The notes under the pieces were generated by a model. The model ran no database searches, had not been told where the DNA came from, and saw nothing but the letters and a program-made list of their open reading frames with translations. From the NCBI GenBank assembly GCA_000499405.2, contig HG738137.1:27401756-27465755 (forward strand): a stretch of DNA of 64,000 nt. Reading direction: 5' to 3'. The number at the start of each line of letters is the position of its first letter. Within the stretch, counting starts at the first letter, position 1. The translations under genes and the position numbers were made by a program. This document shows positions 48,083 through 61,038 of this stretch, one piece after another. This DNA comes from Onchocerca volvulus (lineage: Eukaryota > Nematoda > Chromadorea > Rhabditida > Onchocercidae).

Positions 48083-51000
48083 TTGAGAGAATTATCAATT
48101 TACAGAATTAATGAAATAATCTTTAGAATATTTTATAAATACTTTCGTTCGATACAGTAATACCAAGAGGTTTCAATTTTGACATCTAAAAAAAATGCAA
48201 ATTTTAATTATTAATGTCTAATAATCCGTATTGATATCAAATTTTCCGTAATAACTTGAAAATGATAAAGTGAAATTTGTTGGTAATCTATTATCAATTA
48301 TCATCATTGGAAATAAATCGAGATTCTTTGAGAAATCATAAAAGTCAATTTACTAAAGAGAAAAAATTAGCATTAAAATAAAGGATTGTTCATGCAAAAG
48401 TAAAGTGTGAAAGAGTCTCCAGTGTCTACTAAACCAAATTTAAAACAAAGTATAAAAAGAGCCTTCGGGATTTCAGGACAAATATGGACAGATACTGACG
48501 AGATTTACTGCATAATACAATAAGCATAATAATCATTTAATCATTCACAAAAGATTGATAAAATTATCATTTTGGAATAAAATTATTACAAGGAAAGTGA
48601 TCGATAATCTCTTATGAAGAGGTGGATTAAAAAATTTCAAATTTCTAAGTGATAATGTCGCATGGATGTAAGATTTGAGGTGCCATTAACCGTTGCTTCG
48701 AACAGGTTTTCTGCGACGACGACGCATCTATTTCAATAACCTTCAGCTACGCATGCATGTGAATGAAAGACATGCAATAAAATTGTAAGAAAAAATTTTC
48801 AAATCTCTATGTGTACGGTGAAAATCGATTGTCAACGATTGTCAACTCATCTACCCGTCGCATCGTGCTACTCAGCAAGTGGTTGTCAAGGACAAAAGTT
48901 CAGATGGGAATTCTACTACTTTTGTTTGCAACCATCAACTAGCTATTTGTCATTTTGCTGTTCACTTTGAAAATTTAATCGATTTTAGACACTAAAAGTG
49001 TGCCTTGTTTAATTTACGAACACAACATATAAACAGTTATGTCTTTGTTTTAAATTCAACTTTCTTGTTATTTTTTATGAAATTTTTGCTAAAAATTCAA
49101 ATAGATATGATGAAAGATTTAAATTTTACAAGAAATTTTTACGAATGATTGAAAATATCAATATAAAAGACATATAAATTCAAATATCTAAACAGTTATG
49201 ATCAGAAGATTATTTAAATTTAACAAAATTTAAGCTTCGCTGCTTGAAAATATCAATATAAATGCATTAACAAATATTAAAATTTATGATCAGAGTATTG
49301 AAAGAGTTTTGTGAGCATTTTGAATTATGAAAATACAATATTTGCATATGTCATAATTTTAGATTTTAATAGATTGAATTTATCAAAGCAAAATCGATGA
49401 ACAACCAACATTATCTTAAATGTGCAGCATTAAAAGAATGAAAAATCAATAAAAAATTATCCCAACATTGCTAATTATTTTAAGAAATTGCTAATTATCA
49501 ATTAGTATTGGAATTCTACACATATAAAACAATGATAAACAATTGCAAGCAAACAGTTTAAAAGCAACCAATGTAGATTAAAAAAAACTTAATTTTGGAA
49601 TTTTAAAATATCAATGTATCACAATTTCACATTTGCAATAAAATTGTTATAAAAAGCAAAAAATAACAAATGGGAAATATTCGTTGGCAGAAATGATTGA
49701 TGATAGTTGATCAATCTATCAAAGGATGTAGCTATCCATTGCTTCCTGATAAACACTGATAAGTATAAATATCACTAGATAATGTCATTTAAAGAGGAAA
49801 AACTATTGGCAAAAGAGATTTGTTGTTGAAGATTACTATATATTTTAAAATATGCGATAAGTAATACCTTTTAAAATTAATGTAATAAAAAAAGAAATAA
49901 GATTTATACGATAAAGAAAAAAACAAAAGATTGAAATAGGATTTTAAAAAAAATTTGAAAAATATGAAATGATTAATGTTTGCAACAATTTATCATTTCA
50001 GTATACGATGAAAATGAAGAATAATTTCCTTTTTTTTTTTTTTTTTTTTTTTTTTTCACAAAAAAATGAGGAAGATTTCGGACAAAAAAAAAAAAAGCGA
50101 AAAATGTATGTTAATATGAGAAAATTATTTTATATGTTAGAATTAGAGGACTGGAAGAATAAAATTTTCGGAAAAAAAACAATATAAAAATAATTTTCAG
50201 GAATCATTAAATGATGGATAGTATTACTTTTTGTTGTTTAAATTTTGCTCATCTCATCAAAGTTGTCATCCAATCAAGATTCCTGACATAATCTTTGTTA
50301 AAAAAGAAAAAAAAAGGTTGGTATTGCAAAAAAGAAAAAAAAGAATTGATTGGAACTTTATTTTAAATCACTTTAATTTAAACAAAAAGCAATACTATCC
50401 ATCATAGTTCCAAAAAGAAAAAAAGGAAAAAAATGAAGTTGCCTAAAATATTTCTTAAGTAAAATATGATTAAATTTGCGGAAAAAAATTGTAAAATTTA
50501 ATAAAAAAATTCAGAAAAAAGCAAAAAAGGTAAAACTTTTTTTATGATGTTAAAATAAATATGTTCATTATGCCTTTTTTTGGTTTTATTTGATTTTATT
50601 TTATTGTAAATACACAAATTTGCAACAAATATTATTAATAACAATAAATATCATTCCTGCTATTAATAAAATAACACGATCATAGAATGTGTAAACAGCT
50701 GTGCAAATTCAATTTTATCGTAAAAAAAGCGAAAATATTTTTCATAATGAATATATTGGAATATTTACAGCAAATTAAAAGCAATTAAAAGCATTTAAGA
50801 GCAATTAAAAGTAAAATTATAAATTTTAGTTAAGATTTTAAGATGAATATTATTGATTAAAATTTTCTAATAACTTTAATATTTTTAAATATTGCAAATT
50901 TCTTTGTTAAAAGAACATATCTATTGATGTAATGTTAATAAAAAAATTTTATCAATAGACTATCAACAATTTGTACATGAAAATGTCTATCATTTTTTTT

Positions 51001-54000
51001 AAAACCTAAAAGTTATCTTTTTACTCAAGAAAAAAAATTCATAATTAATTTTATTTCTTTTTCATGTCTCGTTTTGATCTTTCATGTCTCAAAAAATTTT
51101 CATATTCTTGCTCTTATCAGATCTTTTTACTTCCAAGATCTGAATTACTGCCTTTGATAAAATATCGATAAAATGAGTAATATCTGATTTTAAGTTATTA
51201 TTTTAAAATCAAAATAATTATATGATATTGTTTCCAAAAAAAGAAATCAACAAATTAATTATAAATCATTTTTTTTCCTTTTTAAAATATTTATTACTGA
51301 ATATAGATGTTAATACGAAGTACACAACATTGTTGTATTTTTTTTACATTAATAAAGTTTATGGTATTTAATATTTAGTACATCCAAAACTAATCAATTC
51401 AAAATTTCAAATTTACAAAATCCAAAACTAATCGATTCAATCTCCAGCTTGCAAAATTCAAAACGAATTGATTCAATATCAAGTTTGAGATTGTAAATTT
51501 TCAAAATCTCAATGTCAAGTTTCAGATTGTAAATTTGACATTGAATTGATTAGTTTTTGAATTTATTTCACTTCGCTTACAATTATTTTTATAATCTTTA
51601 ACATTTATACATTAAACATTTTCATCTTTCGTTTTTTTTTTCGTGTTATTTGTGCTCATTTCGTTTCTGTTTATCATTCTTAATGCTTTGACATCTTTTT
51701 CATCAATGATTTTGATAGGATAATAAAAAAAATGAACCATTTTTCCTTCAAACTATTCATAAATTTAGTAGTGCATAGCTTTGCTTTTGCTTTTTTTTTT
51801 CCTTAAATAAAATTAATAAAAGCAGAATTTTGCTTTTTTTTTTTTTCAAGATATTCTAAGAAAGTTTGTCATTTCAAAATTTAACAAAAGGCACGGATTT
51901 TTGAGTGAAAATAAAAAAAATGAGAAGAAAAACAAAAATGAAATTTCTTTTCAATTTAAAGCAAACATTGAAATATAGAAAAAAAAAAACAGGATTCATT
52001 TTTAAATTGTATGCAAAAATACACAAAACAGATTGATTGAAAGTTAAGAAATTAAGCATTCTTTTGTAAATTATCTTTGCACCAGGAAATCCGGCTTGGC
52101 CCAAACTGAACAAATTCAAATTTCCGGAAAACATTCAAGCTAATCACCGATCCTATTATCCATCCAGTCAAAGAATTTTCACTATTGTTAAAACTAACTT
52201 TGTCATGTTCTATTCCATCATTAATTGTCACAGCAGTACAGTATAAATATAGCCAAGAATAACGAAAAATAGTTGGCTTGCTAATCTTCTCCAACAAAAT
52301 TTTAATTTTAAATTCAAAAATTAACGAATTATCGGTAAGTCTTTTGTTTTTCCTATTATTTCATTATTGATTTCATTCAGTTGATTTTGACATTGGAATT
52401 CATAAAATTTCAACCGTCATAATATTTGGTAACATATTTGACATTACAACTGCATAAATTTTACATTTCAATTCAAAAATTTCTTGTTAACTCAAAAAAT
52501 TTTAAAGTACCCGAAAATTTCTAAGCTCCAAGTTAAGAACTTTCAACGGAATTATTAAAAATTAGAAAAATTAATCAATATCCAATTTTTTTCCCTGAAA
52601 AAAATTAAATTTTCAAAAAGTTTTTCAGACAGGAATAAATCTGGACAAGTACGCTTCGATTTCACTGAATAATTCTCAGCATCTTTTAATTGTAATTTTA
52701 AATCCAGATTTTTCAAAAATTTGAAGAGTTTTTTAGGAAATTTATTGGAAAATTAAAAACTAAGAAAAAAAAGGAGAAGAAATTAGAATGTTCAAATATT
52801 TTCGAGATACTATGTTCAAAAAAAAAAAAACTTTATGAGTTAGAGTACTTCAAGCAGAACAAATAAACGATTCATCGAAATCAAAAATTTCTAGCTTTCA
52901 TTTTCAACAAATTGCTCCCAAACATTTGCCAAAAATCTTTTTGTCTTTTTCTACTTTTACCCGTAAAATGCTGGGAAAATTGATTGATTTCGATTATTGT
53001 AAGTTTTCCTAAAAGTTCATTTTACAATTCATTGAAAAGTATGTCAACATCCACAAAAATGTCAATCAAATGACATGTAAAATTTCAATAACTTTTATCA
53101 TTAAAAATACTATATTTTTTGTCCTTTTTTTTTTGCACATAACAAAATGCAACATAAAAATCCACCAAGTAAATGATTAAAATTAAAATTAATTCAATTC
53201 AATTAATATTGCAATGATTTTTAAAACGCAAATGCGAAGAATTATTCGTAAATGCTTAGATTTCAGTCTGGATGTAAAAATTACTTTAGAATATTTTATT
53301 TGTAAGATCAAATTTGATTAAATGTTGCAGCAGTGAAAATGATTTTTTTTTCTGTCCTAAAATTCAAATGCAAATTATTCGAAAATGCTTAATAATTTCA
53401 ATTCGAATAACCACTCAAATATTATGTTTTACAAATATTTGCTCGTAAAATAGTTGACTATTTTGCTGCATTTATAATAAGTTATAAAATATGGGAAACA
53501 AAGTTTAATTCCCAAGAGAATTGACAACGATTTATGAATTTGTAAGTTGAGAAAAAGATGGAAACTTCTAAGTTTTGCCAATTTTTAGTCAACACATACA
53601 CACAAACACACACATACACAGATAGATCGAATGAATATAAGGATATAATATACATTTTTGCTGCTTTGTTGAGACATTTTGCTTTTAAAAATTATTCGTC
53701 ATTTTTAAATTCATCGTTTTAAGGGAATTTTCAATTGTTATTTTGCTAGTTTTAATCGCTTTCCTTAATTGTTTCTGTTAGCAGCAATTCTTCTTGTTTA
53801 TGTGGCTAAATTTTTTTCGTTTTTTTTTTTTTTTTTTTTTTTTTTTAATGAAAAATTCAATTTTCTTCCAAATAATTGCGAACACAATTCCTCGTTATTC
53901 GCCATCTGATTTCTATCCTAAAAAGGATAAAAAAAAAAAAAAAAACAAAGAAAAAATTCTTGTCTCAAAAAATAACAAAATTATGCAAATTTATATAAAT

Positions 54001-56389
54001 AAAAATTATAATTTAAAATGAGCATTGTTACTGCTAAAAATGCTCTATTTTGCAAAAAAAAAAAAGAAACTAAAAAATAAATTTTAATATTTTAAAAATT
54101 CACGCAACGTATAAATTTTTATAGGAAATAAATTGGGTTTTTTTCCTTTTTTTTTCTGCAAACTGGTAGAATTCATCTCAATGACGTATTTCGCTCGTTG
54201 ATTTTTTAACTTATGGCTATTCGTAAAAATTTTAGTATTCCACTTGGGAAATGTAGTTTAAGTTAATATAAAAAAAAAAAAAAAAAAACGAATATGTTTT
54301 GAAAATTTTTTTTGCTCTTTAATCTGTCTGTTAGGGCCGTAAATCGAAAATACGTCATTAAAGTCGTATTAAAAAATTCAATCATTTATTGAAATAAAAT
54401 TAAATTACAAAAATGCCGCATTCAAAATGACAAATAAACGTTGAAATTTTAGGGAAGATAATTAAAATAAAGTGATATATTTATTTCATGTTTTGAAAGT
54501 TTAAGAAAAAAATTCAATTTGTTTAATAATTTATCGAATATTTTAAATGATTTATGTATTATTTATTTTACAATTGTAAGACAATATTATAAGCATAAAA
54601 TTTGTTCAAAAATTAGCAATAATTTTTTTACAATTTAGCTAGGAATACTTGAATGGACGATGAATATTGAATTTTAGGCTTGCTGAATAGTTTCAGTAAG
54701 CGTAAAGTTTATTAATCTTCATTTATTGTGAAACGAAACTTTTGCTAATATTACTGAAAAAATATGAAAAAGTTTTTTTTTAATATAATAGAATAATTAA
54801 AATAATTGAAATTTTGATTACGATTATAAATCTTAAATGTACACATGATGTAGAACTATTTCAAATCCATAAATATTCTGTTATATATATATATATATAT
54901 ATCCGGTCATTAAATCGTCATTGTTATTAACATGCTCATAATTTTTGAATTGCCAAATTTAAAATAATTGTAGATTTTAGCTTAAAAATTTTTTTTTGTT
55001 TAATTTACAGTATTCTTGCCAACGACTGTTAGGAAATTAATTTAGTGATAACAGTTCTCTTGTCATTTTTTATCAAATTTTCAAATTTTTTCCATGAAAA
55101 ATTACAATAGAACTTCAATTTCGTATCTCTTTTCTTCAATTTTTTTTTTACTTCGACTTTTTTTTTTAAATTGAAAATAAATATCTAAATTGAAAAAAAT
55201 AAATAAATACTGCATACAATGTTAGATTATTTTAATTTGACATCAATTTTTTTCCAATTTCAATGCAAATTTCATGCATCATATCATTGGAATTCGTCAA
55301 TTGATAACAATAATATGTTTAAATTAACATATTTTTAAATGGATTAATCAAAGTTTTTCATAACCACTTTTAAATTAGTTTCTAACTTTTACAATTTCAA
55401 AACAAAAAAAATCATTTTTCAACTATAGCAACAATTTTTTTTTGTCAAAAATGCGTAGAATTTACTCAATTGTACACTTTATTAAATTAATTAACATACT
55501 TAAAGTTTTATAATAATGACAAGAAGTAAACGAAATTTTATGAAAATCCACGAAAGAAAGGACAAAAAGGTATGCAAAAAGCCGAAATATCGATCATCGT
55601 AGGAAGGGCCAAATCCATGAATACTTCATTAATTGCCCAACTGTTTCATATCTAATTTATCTTTTAGGTTTGACATTTTTAAGAAATGTCACCAGTATAC
55701 AATAAAATTTATTGATTAAGCAAAATGATTAAGTTTAGCATTGATCAAATTGATCAAAACTTTTTGACCAATGATCAAATATTTCTTCATTTACCGATAA
55801 TTTTTTAATTAATATCTTAATTTTATTTATGGATTATCGTCACAACAAGTATTGTTGCTTTTTCTTAAGATTAATCATATATATTTTTAAATTTTTTTTT
55901 TTTTTTGCAAATTACGAGAAATTTAAATTTTTATTATTCATAAGCATTTTTTGCAAATTTTCGAAAATCCACTTCAGAAATTGTTCATACTAATTTAAAA
56001 TTGGTCTGTTGCAAAAATAATGCAGTTAGTTTAATAATTCACGAGTTTTGCACTTTTTTTTCAGAATTTCAATTATTTGTAAAATGATTTAAAAATTTTG
56101 TACGAAATAATTCAAAATAAATCTTACGAGTTATCAAAACTAATTGTACTATTTTTACTATGGGAAAATTTTAAATTAATTTGAAAGATTATCAGAAGTA
56201 AAATGCAGGAAAGTTCTAGAAAATGCTTGTAATTTTTAAAAATTTAAATTTTTTTTTAGCAAAAAAAACTTATGAAACAAATATTTACTGATATATACTG
56301 ATAATATTTAACGATAATCATTTATCATTGATAGTGGTATTTACTATATTAATAATGATTATAATGATAATTATAGTTCGATTGGCGAA
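48083..56389. other. Long intergenic region (8.3 kb)
   Basis: No multi-exon gene seen. A less AT-rich patch at about 48650-48930, 0.6-0.85 kb upstream of paralog 2, contains a direct repeat CGATTGTCAACGATTGTCAAC and may be its promoter. The block 51390-51560 repeats variants of AAACTAATCAATTCAA and AATTTCAAATTTACAAAATC as an imperfect local repeat. Poly-T and poly-A runs are frequent (50030, 53820, 54270), an (AT)n tract lies at 54881-54902, and a (CA)n-like stretch at 53590-53620. The coding-like island at 52052-52297 is listed separately. Confidence 0.5.
52052..52297 (-). other. Isolated coding-like open frame
   Basis: An 81-codon minus-strand frame, MLEKISKPTIFRYSW...CKDNLQKNA, sits in a patch with more G+C and mixed amino-acid composition (TAVTINDGIEHDKV, SVISLNVFRKFEFVQFGPSR), unlike the Phe/Lys/Asn-rich chance frames around it. 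I do not recognise it, and no good splice partners were found. It could be a lost exon, a fragment of an inserted sequence (for example organellar or endosymbiont DNA) or chance. Confidence 0.3.
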
Positions 56390-59300
56390 ATGTCAATGGT
56401 AGAAGTAATATCAGCAGATTCGTTCAAACCAGCATCTTTATCAAGTCCAATCACCGGTGATATTCTAACACTGTTGGATATACTGTATGCCCCGGTCTTT
56501 ACCCTGTACAATCCCAGTCTTCCATTATTAAACGGTTAGTATTATTTGCATATTATGATAAGAAAAAAAATTTTGTGATAAGAAAAAGACATTATGATAA
56601 GAGAAAAACCATTGTGATAAGGAGAAAAAAAGACTTGATGATAAGAAAAAAGCCGTTAACCAAAATCTTTTTTAAATGTGATGAAAGTTTTTCAAGAAGG
56701 TCAAATATGTAAGTGCAAAACTTTATTTGAATTTTTAATATTTTTTTTTCTTTTGTTCTGGAAAAAATTTATACGAAATTTTAAATGCTTAAAATATATT
56801 AGAATTAACTATTAGATTCAAATGCTAAATTAGACGAAGTGATAAAAGTTAAGGTTGAAAATTTCATGGAAATCAGAAAGATAATCGGCAAAAAATTAGC
56901 AGTCTAGGTCAGTTTGGCAAATAGATTAAATATTAAATAGAATGATATTTTCTAATGATTGTTCTTTGATTAAAAAAATTATCCAAAATTGTCGAAAAAT
57001 CGAAATTTTTTCGGAATTAATTTGAAATCAAATTTAAATTTAATTTCTTTTCCTCACATTCACTTTTTGAATTAAGAGTGAACTACCGATAATGAAATCA
57101 GTGCTCAATGATTGATTTAAAAATTTCTCATGTATATTTTTCAAATTGATGTCATCATCATATTATTATTATCATTATTACAACTTCACCGGATTTCCAA
57201 TATTTCCTAAATTTGGCAAAAATTGATTGAATCTCAGGTTTTTTTTTTCATTTTTTGAAGATTTCTAACATTGGGATCAGCATAGATAGAATATTGATTT
57301 CTATAGATTTTGATTTGGGTTTTTTATTTTTTTTATACTGCAATTTCAATTCGTGAAATTTTATTCTCTATTCATCATTGATTTTGACATTTCATGCTTT
57401 CATGTTTGTTTTTTTTACTTTTTTTATTTCATAATTTATTGTTTTTTACTAAAATTTATTACTATTTTTGAACATTCGTTGAATTCTAATGACGCCCAAA
57501 TATTGGAGGGAAAAACAAACATTTTCAAACAATTCATCTTTTTCCTTTTTTTAAGTTTGAAAATATTTTCTGCTGAAATGAGAAAAAATGAAAGGATGAG
57601 GAATTTTTTGGAGCAAAAAAAAAAATAATATTTATTCTTTGCTAAATTCTCCGTCATATCATCATGATTGATTTTTGAAAAAATGATACAATTTCTTTAT
57701 TTTGGATTTCCTTGATAGGCAAAATATTTCAGAAGCCAAATGAAATTGCTTATAATTTTAAATTATCGATTAGATTTAAACTAAAAGATAATGATAGCAG
57801 GGAAATCAGAAAAAAAGTTAAAGTTTTTAAATTAAAAAAAGAAAGCATATTGAGGAAATTTCGATTGATATAATAATCAATCTTGATAATATATTTAATG
57901 ATTAATCAGAGCTGAACAAATTTTTATCATCGAATCTCATAAAATTTAATCTACAGAAATTAAGCGCGTGATAATGTATGCTAGAATTTTGCCTGAACAT
58001 CAAAACTATGAAATTCAAGTTTCACATTCAATAATTTCAAATAGAGATTGTTAGCAAAAATTTTTGGGCATGATAAAAATTTATGTGAAATTCGAATTCA
58101 AAACCAAAACAACACCATAAACAATGATCAACACTGCAAATTATGCTCAATTCTCATAAATTTGAAAGACTGCATTAATTTTTACTTGATTTCTCTTTCG
58201 CACTTCTCTTTTCTTTTATTTTTCTCATCTTTCCGAGAATATAAATTAAAATTTATTCAGCTTTGTTCAATTTTACTCCGCCTTTCTATTTTTGTTTTGA
58301 AGAAAATAATCGTGGAATTTCTAAGAATGCTTGAGTCTTTTTAAACTTTGAAGAATTGGATAATTCTTTCACTTGAAACATCAGCTTCTTCATTCATCAT
58401 CGCCTTTTCAGAATTTTGAGAAATGTCGCATCAAAGAAGAAGTTTGTCATTTTATTTATTTATTACAATCATTTATAGCATACTGTCATTAATTTTTTAC
58501 TTTTTTCATTCTTTCTTTTGACATTTTAAATTATTTCATAAATGATTGAAACAAAATTTTCATTTTATTTTCAAAAAGTTTTCAAAAAAAGTGAAATTTG
58601 TAAATCTAAACGGCATTTTAGAGAAAGTGAAAAAAGAATCGAAAATGAAAATCGGCTCATGAACTATCAGTTTTTAGTTTTTTTTCCTTTATTACTGTGT
58701 GAAAATGTTTTTGTTGGCCGATAGATTCTGTAGAATTCAGAAGCCTACAAAAAATATACGAGAGGCAAACTTTTAATTAATGCAAACTGAACTAATTAAT
58801 TAATCAAAAATTCAGGACTTTCAGAACTTTTGTATCTATTAAGAGTTCACTTAAAAGTGATAAGAAAAGAAGCATGAAAGAGATCAATTTAGATAGTGAG
58901 ATCAAATCAAACAATTGATCCCATTTGGTTAATAATGTTCATTAAATCCGTAGAAATCCTTGATGAAAAAAAAAATCAGGAAAAAATTTTAGAATAAAAG
59001 ATCGCGACAAATCATTGGAAATATCATATCTAACTGTTAAGTAGAATGATAATACCAATCAATGTTATTATCAGCAAGACTTTTGTGCGGTATAATAATC
59101 AAAATAACTTATTTATAAAATAGCAAAATATCAATATTATCTTAAAGTAATTGTACTGTACTTATCACACCAAACTTAATAATCACAATGAAAATTACGA
59201 TCCAGATTTTATTATATTCATCATTTACTAATACTAACTTGTCGTTTGCAAAATGATAATAATGGTAATAGATTGACAACAGTGATAAGAATATTGACAA

Positions 59301-61006
59301 GTGATAATAGTGCTTGTAGTAGTGACAAACAATATAACAATCAAAATAAGTTAAATATTGGCAGTAATTTTGTTAAAATTAATTTTTTTCACAAAATTGA
59401 TCAAAAAATATTAAAAAAAAAGAAGTTATATTAGGTCGTACGATGCATACATTATATGCAATCAGTTTTATCATTTATTCGATCAGTGATATATGTGATT
59501 GGCTTTTCGTTTATTTCACTCTTCGTGGTTATGTCACATCATTTCCATTGAAAACTTGGCTTGCTGTGACCCTTGTCTCCATAGCAGTTTTTGGCTCCAT
59601 GTTGACATCACTTCTGCTGGTTGGTTAATTTTCATTCAATGATAGTGAGAATGAACTATTGATGATAATAATTCTAATGATTATAGTCGAAAAAATTTAG
59701 GAAAATAAATAAAACATAATTTTATTAAAATTGCGAAAAAGATACCAGTAAGATTCAGTTTGGATAATTTATAAAGTTAAGACTACTGATAAATTATTCA
59801 TTGTTTTGCTAATCAATAGTAGCGATAATTTTTTGTTGATTTCATTTCAAAATTTCATTAAATAAAAAAATAGCACAGGGGAGAGAGATAATAAAACTGC
59901 AATTCATTGACATTGAATTTGGAAGTAAACAAATAATCAAGAAATTAAATATAAGAGATTTTCAGTTGTGAAGCAATTTTTCTAATTACTATGATTAATT
60001 TCCTGCTATTATCGATTAGAAATTCATTGGCAATTTGAAACTTTAAATATTGCAGTTTGAAAAAAAGATCTTGCTGGTCCAAAATTCTATTCACTTTTGA
60101 AATATGGCTAATTATTCCTTTCATGAAAAATATGGATCAGCAGAAAAAGCCTAATCTGTTTCTAGCCAAGTTTCATCATTACTATGCAAATATTACCATC
60201 ATCCGAACTACAATTTTCTAATTACTTAATTACTTGGTTTTATACATTTTTTATTCTTATACTACCGTAAAAGATAAATGATTTATAGAATATGAATAAA
60301 TTTTGAATTTATTCGAATTATTCCGATTTAGACCTAATTCTATAGATTCTCAATGATTAAGACTCAGTAATAACAATATAAATGAATTTTAATAGGATTT
60401 TTTAAAAAAGACAAGGTCCATAATGATGACTTTGTCTTTCGAATATATAAAAAACCAAAAAAAAGTTTGACAGACAAAAAAAAAAAAAAGATTTATTATT
60501 TGTTTAAAAAGCTATTAGTTCGAAATAAAATGAGCAGAAACAAATTCAGTTCAAAAATATTTAAATTTTATTTCAATTAAATTATATTTACATTCGAAAG
60601 ATATTTTATAATTAAAATCTTTGACTTTGAAGATTCAATTCTCATGTTTATTTTCCCTCTATTTCCAATATTTGTTTTCAAAATCTTCACCCATAATATT
60701 ACTAAATCTTATCATCGATCTTATCATTAAACTTGATATTTTATCTTTTTTTTTTCTTTCTTCAAACTTCTCCAAAAGTTTAGGTATTATGTGTTGAAAA
60801 TGCATTTGCTCATCGTCTTGACATTGCACCATATCGAAGTGGTTTTGCAATCATTTGGGAAGCATTTGCACAATGGGTTCAGGTTTTGCCTCTTTTTTGT
60901 TTTTTAATTTTATAGTATTTATATCAAAAAAAAAAAATAATAATAATAATTAAACGAGTAATTAAACAAAAACAATAATTAAACGAAAACAGCAGAAAAT
61001 AAGAAG

Positions 61007-61038
<32 letters not shown>

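Noticed and set aside
57353..57657. Open frames on both strands (91 and 73 codons)
   Set aside because: Phe/Lys-rich frames from T/A-rich intron DNA, without splice-supported exon boundaries.
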